NCBI RefSeq assembly: GCF_003319185.1 | Contig: NZ_QOHJ01000004.1 | Coordinates: 248,001 to 312,000, forward strand | Origin: Blastococcus sp. TF02A-30 | GTDB lineage: Bacteria; Actinomycetota; Actinomycetes; Mycobacteriales; Geodermatophilaceae | Length of the DNA: 64,000 nt | Direction: 5' to 3' | Shown here: positions 60,430-64,000 of the stretch, piece after piece | Position numbering within the stretch: the stretch's first letter is position 1 | Layout of the letters: each line of letters opens with the position of its first letter | Translations under genes and position numbers: made by a program | Notes under the pieces: model-generated | Database searches by the model: none | Told to the model about the DNA's origin: nothing | The model's input: only the letters and a program-made list of their open reading frames with translations

Positions 60430-61266
60430 TCAGGCGGGCTGGACCCCGAAGATCCCCGCGAGCCGCTCGATCTTGCGCGCCCGGCCCAGCCGCGGCAGGT
60501 CGCTGCCGTCGCGGATGACCTGGCCGCGCGCCTCGAAGTCGGCCAGGAAGTCCCGCGCCCAGGCGACGTCGGACGGCGCCGGGCTGATGACCTCGTTGAT
60601 GACCGGCGCCTGCTCCATGTCGAGGCAGAGCTTGCCGGTCAGGCCGAGGGAGACGGTGACGGCGGTCTGCTCGCGCAGGATCGGGTGGCTGCTGTTCACC
60701 GTCGGACCGTCGATCGGGCCGGGCAGGCCGCCGATCCGGCTGGCCACCACCAGCCGGGAGCGCGGGTAGGACATGGCCAGCTCGTCGGCGCTGGTGCCGG
60801 TGTCGCGGCGGTAGTCACCGCTGCCGAACGCGAGCCGGAAGGCGCCGCGGGCCTGGGCGATCCGGACGGCCTCCTCGATGCCCAGCGCCGACTCCACCAG
60901 CGCGAGCACGGGCGTCGCGCCGCCGAGCCGGTCGAAGGTCTCGGTGACGTGCTCGGCCGCCTCGGTCTTGGCCAGCACCACGCCGAGCAGCCCCGGCAGG
61001 CCGGCCAGCGCCGAGACGTCGTCGGCCCAGTACGGGGTCGCGTGGTCGTTGATCCGCACCCACGCCGAGCGGTCCGGGCGGGACAGCCACTCGACCACGC
61101 CGGCCCGGGCGTCGGGCTTGCGCGCCGGGTCGACGGCGTCCTCGATGTCGAGCACCACCTGGTCGGCGCGCGACTCGTGCGCGACGTCGAAGAGCTCCGT
61201 GCGCGCACCGTTCACCAGCAGCCACGAGCGTGCGTCCTCGGGCCCGACCGTCCTCCGTCTTCCCAC
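60430..61266 (-). CDS. CoA ester lyase (HpcH/HpaI/CitE family)
   Basis: A 278-residue class II aldolase-type lyase of the CitE/malyl-CoA group. The start WLLVNGARTELFDVAHESRADQVVLDIEDAVDP has the acidic metal ligands; PVLALVESALGIEEAVRIAQARGAFRLAFGSGDYRRDTG follows, with second metal ligands. The last domain contains PVINEVISPAPSDVAWARDFLADFEARG, typical of the CitE C-terminal cap. It probably cleaves or forms a C-C bond of a CoA thioester such as citramalyl- or malyl-CoA. GTG 61266 follows AGGA by about 9 nt; ATG 61302 is possible. It converges with the CoA transferase (9 nt). Confidence 0.87.
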   Translation of the reverse strand: MGRRRTVGPEDARSWLLVNGARTELFDVAHESRADQVVLDIEDAVDPARKPDARAGVVEWLSRPDRSAWVRINDHATPYWADDVSALAGLPGLLGVVLAKTEAAEHVTETFDRLGGATPVLALVESALGIEEAVRIAQARGAFRLAFGSGDYRRDTGTSADELAMSYPRSRLVVASRIGGLPGPIDGPTVNSSHPILREQTAVTVSLGLTGKLCLDMEQAPVINEVISPAPSDVAWARDFLADFEARGQVIRDGSDLPRLGRARKIERLAGIFGVQPA

Positions 61267-61324
61267 CCGGTCATCCTGCACCCCGTGCGGGAGCCGGATC
61301 ATGCCCGGGTCCGACCAGCGGAAG

Positions 61325-62197
61325 TCAGCGCAGGCCGAGCACCGCCTGCGTCTGCGCCGCCATCCCGGCCTCACCCAGCGCGTTCGGGTGGACGATCACG
61401 GCGTTGGTGGTCTGCAGCACGGGCTCGACCCAGCGGACGCCGATCGGCTGGCAGGCGTCGCGGCCGTCGGACACCCGGCTCAGGTCGACGTAGGTGACGC
61501 CGGTCTGCCGGGCGGCCTGCGCGATGGAGTCGTTGAGCGTCTTCTGCAGGCTGCGCAGGTAGGGGACGTCGCCCTCGGCGATCGGCATCTTGTCGAAGCA
61601 GCCGCCGGTGGCCGGCAGGATCCAGGGGTAGCCGAGGATCGCCACGCGGGCCCGCGGCGCGGCGTTCCGGACGTCGCGCAGCGCCTGCACGAGCGCCGGG
61701 TAGGTGGTGCTGCGGACGGTGTCCTCGAACGAGGAGCCGTACCGGTCCTTGCACGGGCTGCCCTGCCCGAGGGTGCTCAGACCGGCGACGCCGCACTGCA
61801 GGATCGAGTTGATGAACACGCTGCTGTCGTTGCCGCCGATGGTCATCGTGACCAGCTGGGTGTCGCGGCTCAGCGCGGCCAGCTGCGGGGCGACGCCGGG
61901 GTGCTGCGCCCCGCGGTAGTCCCCGGTGTCCGCCGCCCCGCAGGTGACGTCGGTGAGCTGCGCTCCGATCGCCGCGGCGAGCACGTGCGGGTAGTTGCGG
62001 ATGGAGCGCAGGCACTGGAGCGGCGCCGTCGGGTCCGGCGGCAGCACGCCGGAGGCGGCGCTGTAGGAGTCGCCCATCGCGACGTACCGGAGCGGGCCCT
62101 GCCCCGGGTGCTGCCCTCGTGGCCCCGCCTGCGCGGACGGGGCCACGAGGACCAGCGCGGTGAGGACGGCGAGCAGGCTGACGACGAGACGGCGCAC
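61325..62197 (-). CDS. Secreted SGNH/GDSL-family lipase/esterase
   Basis: A 290-residue exported hydrolase. The signal peptide (1-24) ends SAQA. Block I is YVAMGDSYSAASG with Ser44. Block III is MTIGGNDSS with the Asn, and the final triad is in AVIVHPNALGEAGM, with the His. Cysteines (QCLRS, VTCGAAD, LQCGV, PCKD, GGCFD, DACQ) are likely disulfide-forming, as in Streptomyces lipase A. It cleaves ester bonds of lipids or polysaccharides outside the cell. GTG 62197 has AGGAG 6 nt upstream. Confidence 0.9.
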   Translation of the reverse strand: MRRLVVSLLAVLTALVLVAPSAQAGPRGQHPGQGPLRYVAMGDSYSAASGVLPPDPTAPLQCLRSIRNYPHVLAAAIGAQLTDVTCGAADTGDYRGAQHPGVAPQLAALSRDTQLVTMTIGGNDSSVFINSILQCGVAGLSTLGQGSPCKDRYGSSFEDTVRSTTYPALVQALRDVRNAAPRARVAILGYPWILPATGGCFDKMPIAEGDVPYLRSLQKTLNDSIAQAARQTGVTYVDLSRVSDGRDACQPIGVRWVEPVLQTTNAVIVHPNALGEAGMAAQTQAVLGLR

Positions 62198-62289
62198 GGG
62201 GCTCTCCTACGGCCGGGGACCTGTGGCAGGCACAACGGCCGGGAGAGCTGCGGGTTACGCGTCGTCACGGACATCGCGGTCCGCGGCGG

Positions 62290-62874
62290 TCAGTCCTCGG
62301 GCGTCGCCTCGTCGGAGTGCTGGCCGCCCCGGTGCCCCGGGCCCCAGCCGCCGCCCGGCCCGCGTCCGGGGAACTCCTGGTCCACCCGGTCGGACACCCG
62401 CTCCTCGACGTCGGCCAGCAGCTCGTCGGCCTCCTCCTGGGTCAGCCGGCCCTCCTCCACGGCCTCGGCGATGCGTTCCCGCTGGGCCTGCACGAGCGCC
62501 GCGACCAGGTCCTCCACCGCCACGCCCTGGTCCTCGGCCACCTGCGCGAGCGTCGCGCCGTCCTCCTGGAGGGCGGTTCGCAGCTCGTCCTCGGTCATCC
62601 CGAGCGCGTCGGCCGCGGCGCTCAGCCCCGGTCCGGGCCCCCAGCCGGGGCGGCCGCCGTGCCCGGCCACGCCTGCCTCGTCGAGGGTCTCGGCGACCGC
62701 ATCGGCCTGGTCGCCGGTGAGCGTGCCGTCGTCGACCAGGCCGGTCAGGGCCTCCCTGATCCGCTCGATCCCGGACGTGCCGGTCCCGTCGTCGGCCAGG
62801 GCGGGGACCGCCACGGCCAGTCCGGACACCGTCAGGACGCCGGCGGTCACGCCGACGATCAGCTTCTTGCGCAC
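62290..62874 (-). CDS. Secreted helical protein with Gly-rich linkers, unknown function
   Basis: A 194-residue exported protein. The signal peptide (1-27) ends ALA. Two related helical segments follow: ALTGLVDDGTLTGDQADAVAETL and ERIAEAVEEGRLTQEEADELLADVEER, each with the pattern G.LT..QAD. A middle segment ADALGMTEDELRTALQEDGATLAQVAEDQGV is similar to secreted DUF2680-like stress proteins. Gly/Pro-rich linkers (GRPGWGPGPG, GGGWGPGHRGG) lie between and after them. Function is unknown; the family resembles surface-associated or metal-tolerance proteins. GTG 62874 follows GAGG by about 7 nt; a slightly longer ATG frame adds 8 residues. Confidence 0.65.
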   Translation of the reverse strand: MRKKLIVGVTAGVLTVSGLAVAVPALADDGTGTSGIERIREALTGLVDDGTLTGDQADAVAETLDEAGVAGHGGRPGWGPGPGLSAAADALGMTEDELRTALQEDGATLAQVAEDQGVAVEDLVAALVQAQRERIAEAVEEGRLTQEEADELLADVEERVSDRVDQEFPGRGPGGGWGPGHRGGQHSDEATPED

Positions 62875-63046
62875 GGGAGCTCCTCTCCTGGTCGGCACGC
62901 CCGACCCTCGCGGTCAGCGTCGCGGCCGTTCCTGTGGTGGGCCTGGCAGCGAGCCCGGGCGGAGCTGTGCATCCGCGGTGGGGACTCACAGCCGATCCCC
63001 AGGGAGCAGCCAGCCGGCTCGGAGGCGCGGTCGGCAGCGTGGCCGC

Positions 63047-63508
63047 ATGGCGGACGCGAACTGGCTCTTCGACCCGGCGACGACGCACGACCTGGTGCTG
63101 GCCCACCGGCCCGAGCGCAGCGCACCGGTGGAGGCGGTGGTCTCCGACGTCGTCTGGGGCGAGGTGGTCCGGCTGCTGCGCTGGGCCTCGGCCGGCACCG
63201 GCGGCGCCCCCGAGCTGGAGGCCGGCGCGTGGTGGCGGCTGGCCGCCTCGTGCGCGGACCTGCTGCGCCGCCTCCCCGGGCTGAGCGCGGAGATCGCCCA
63301 GCCGTGGACGATGGAGCCGCCCGCCGCCGTGCCGGCCGGCCTGCCGCCCGCCGCCCGGGTCGCCCTGCTCACCGACCGGCTGGCCGCGCTGCTGCTGTCC
63401 GGCCGGCCGGTGCCGCTGCGCGCGCTGGCCACCGAGGTCGACGCGCTCGGGGAGGCCGCGATCCAGGCGCTGGCCGACCGTGCGCTGCACCCCGGGGGCG
63501 CCCCGTGA
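63047..63508 (+). CDS. Hypothetical helical protein
   Basis: A 153-residue protein, not recognised. It is helical with several Trp/Leu-rich stretches (VVWGEVVRLLRWASAG, LEAGAWWRLAASCADLLRRLPGLSAEIAQPW) and Ala/Leu helices (ARVALLTDRLAALLLSGRPVPLRALATEVDALGEAAIQALADRALH). No signal peptide, catalytic motif or metal ligand is seen. ATG 63047 has no clear ribosome binding site. Its stop overlaps the VanZ start (GTGA), so both are translated together. Any role is linked to VanZ only by position. Confidence 0.6.
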   Translation: MADANWLFDPATTHDLVLAHRPERSAPVEAVVSDVVWGEVVRLLRWASAGTGGAPELEAGAWWRLAASCADLLRRLPGLSAEIAQPWTMEPPAAVPAGLPPAARVALLTDRLAALLLSGRPVPLRALATEVDALGEAAIQALADRALHPGGAP

Positions 63509-63936
63509 GCGCCCCTCGGCCCGCGCTCGGCCTGCTCCTCGCCGCCGCGCTCGCCGTCGTCGCGCGGCTGACCCTGACGCCCAGCGGCACCGGGTACGCC
63601 GTGGCCTCACCGGTCCAAGAGCTGCACTGGTACGCCGACGGCCTGTCGTCCCCGGCGACGGTGGTGCAGCTCCTGGGCAACCTGCTGCTGCTGGCCGTCC
63701 CCGCCTTCGCCGCGGTGCGCCTCTGGCCCCGGCTGGGCCGCCCGGTCCCGCTGGTGGCCGTCGCGCTGGCCGCCGGCGTCGCCATCGAGCTGGCCCAGTA
63801 CGTCCTCCCCCTCGGGCGCGTCGTCTCCCCGCTGGACGCGCTGCTCAACGCGGCCGGCGCGGTGGCGGCGGGCGCGCTGGCGGCTCAGCGCAGGCGGACC
63901 GGACCGGCGTCGATCCGGGTGCGGAACAGGACGTAG
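63505..63936 (+). CDS. VanZ-family membrane protein
   Basis: A 143-residue four-helix membrane protein of the VanZ/teicoplanin-resistance-like family. The first helix is LGLLLAAALAVVARLTLTPSG, the second VQLLGNLLLLAVPAFAAVRLW with the conserved N-L, the third PLVAVALAAGVAIELAQYVLPLGRVVSPLDALLNAAGAVAAGALAAQR with the conserved E-x-x-Q-x-x-x-P and D-x-x-x-N elements. These proteins change cell-wall or lipid properties. GTG 63505 overlaps the upstream stop (GTGA). Its 3' end overlaps the next gene on the other strand by 52 bp. Confidence 0.8.
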   Translation: MSAPRPALGLLLAAALAVVARLTLTPSGTGYAVASPVQELHWYADGLSSPATVVQLLGNLLLLAVPAFAAVRLWPRLGRPVPLVAVALAAGVAIELAQYVLPLGRVVSPLDALLNAAGAVAAGALAAQRRRTGPASIRVRNRT

Positions 63937-64000
63937 GGCTTGCGCCGCTGGTCCTCACCGCCGCGGTACGTGGCCTGCCGGTACAGCTGGTTGGCGGTCA
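63885..64000 (-). CDS. C-terminus of an unidentified gene (5' end missing)
   Basis: The last 38 codons of a minus-strand gene, ending YVLFRTRIDAGPVRLR before a TGA at 63885-63887. The 5' part lies beyond the window. The visible sequence (LYRQATYRGGEDQRRK) is charged, with no recognisable domain. It overlaps the VanZ 3' end by 52 bp in the opposite direction. Reading-frame quality is good, but function is unknown. Confidence 0.55.
   Translation of the reverse strand, partial: TANQLYRQATYRGGEDQRRKPYVLFRTRIDAGPVRLR

Overview
The window is 64 kb of very GC-rich DNA (roughly 70-75% G+C in the lines I sampled). GTG starts are frequent and many genes overlap as GTGA or TGATG. It carries a WhiB regulator, a FurA-KatG pair, a DUF222-HNH protein, actinobacterial LLM-class oxidoreductases, a WS/DGAT acyltransferase and a TetR-MMPL pair. 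Together these point to an actinobacterial chromosome, most likely Geodermatophilaceae (Blastococcus, Geodermatophilus, Modestobacter). The family is an inference from gene content. I see no rRNA, intact tRNA, CRISPR array, transposase, integrase or phage module. The region reads as core or soft-core chromosome, with one possible small integration scar near 40.2-41.24 kb. No gene-free stretch exceeds 300 bases.

Region by region. 0-8 kb: an amino-acid permease (cut by the window edge), a small potassium-channel-like protein, an AMIN-like lipoprotein, a GyrI-like/membrane fusion, an acyl-CoA ligase coupled to a WS/DGAT acyltransferase, an SRPBCC protein and a helix-turn-helix regulator. 8-15 kb: a TerC transporter behind a clear yybP-ykoY (manganese) riboswitch, then a run of overlapping genes (SDR, CPBP protease, DUF5655) and furA-katG. 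15-21 kb: an Old Yellow Enzyme, SnoaL-like proteins, a TRIC channel, an alpha/beta hydrolase divergent from its likely GntR regulator, a MerR regulator divergent from a small SnoaL-like gene, and an epimerase. 21-29.6 kb: asparaginase, polysaccharide deacetylase, sugar transporter, NmrA-like protein, secreted serine hydrolase, LLM oxidoreductase and an NRDE protein. 29.6-36.2 kb: a large flippase-like membrane protein with an apparently dead kinase-like insert, an SRPBCC-TetR operon under a striking doubled palindrome, an MsnO8-type oxidoreductase and a SWI2/SNF2 ATPase.

36-47.6 kb: DUF4184, DUF222-HNH, MFS, an unrecognised gene bordered by a tRNA-like 3' fragment, a siderophore-interacting protein with a possible IdeR box, TetR plus MMPL, a perfect 23-bp terminator hairpin, and two CNNM/CBS proteins preceded by a 21-codon overlapping small ORF. 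47.8-64 kb: YihY, a Suv3-like RNA helicase with a zinc ribbon, a GH13 enzyme, an M23-like protein, WhiB, SelO, a TSUP permease, an actinobacterial family-A polymerase homologue, an MBL-fold enzyme, an acetyl-CoA hydrolase/transferase, a CitE-like lyase, a GDSL hydrolase, a secreted helical protein, VanZ, and the tail of one further gene.

Themes are metal and oxidative-stress handling (Mn riboswitch-TerC, FurA-KatG, SIP with IdeR-like box, CNNM pair), lipid and envelope metabolism, and many local regulators with visible palindromic operators next to the genes they probably control. The most notable signals are the complete riboswitch with its Shine-Dalgarno-sequestering hairpin, the small ORF overlapping the CNNM start, the doubled TetR operator, the pseudokinase-flippase fusion and the Suv3-like helicase.
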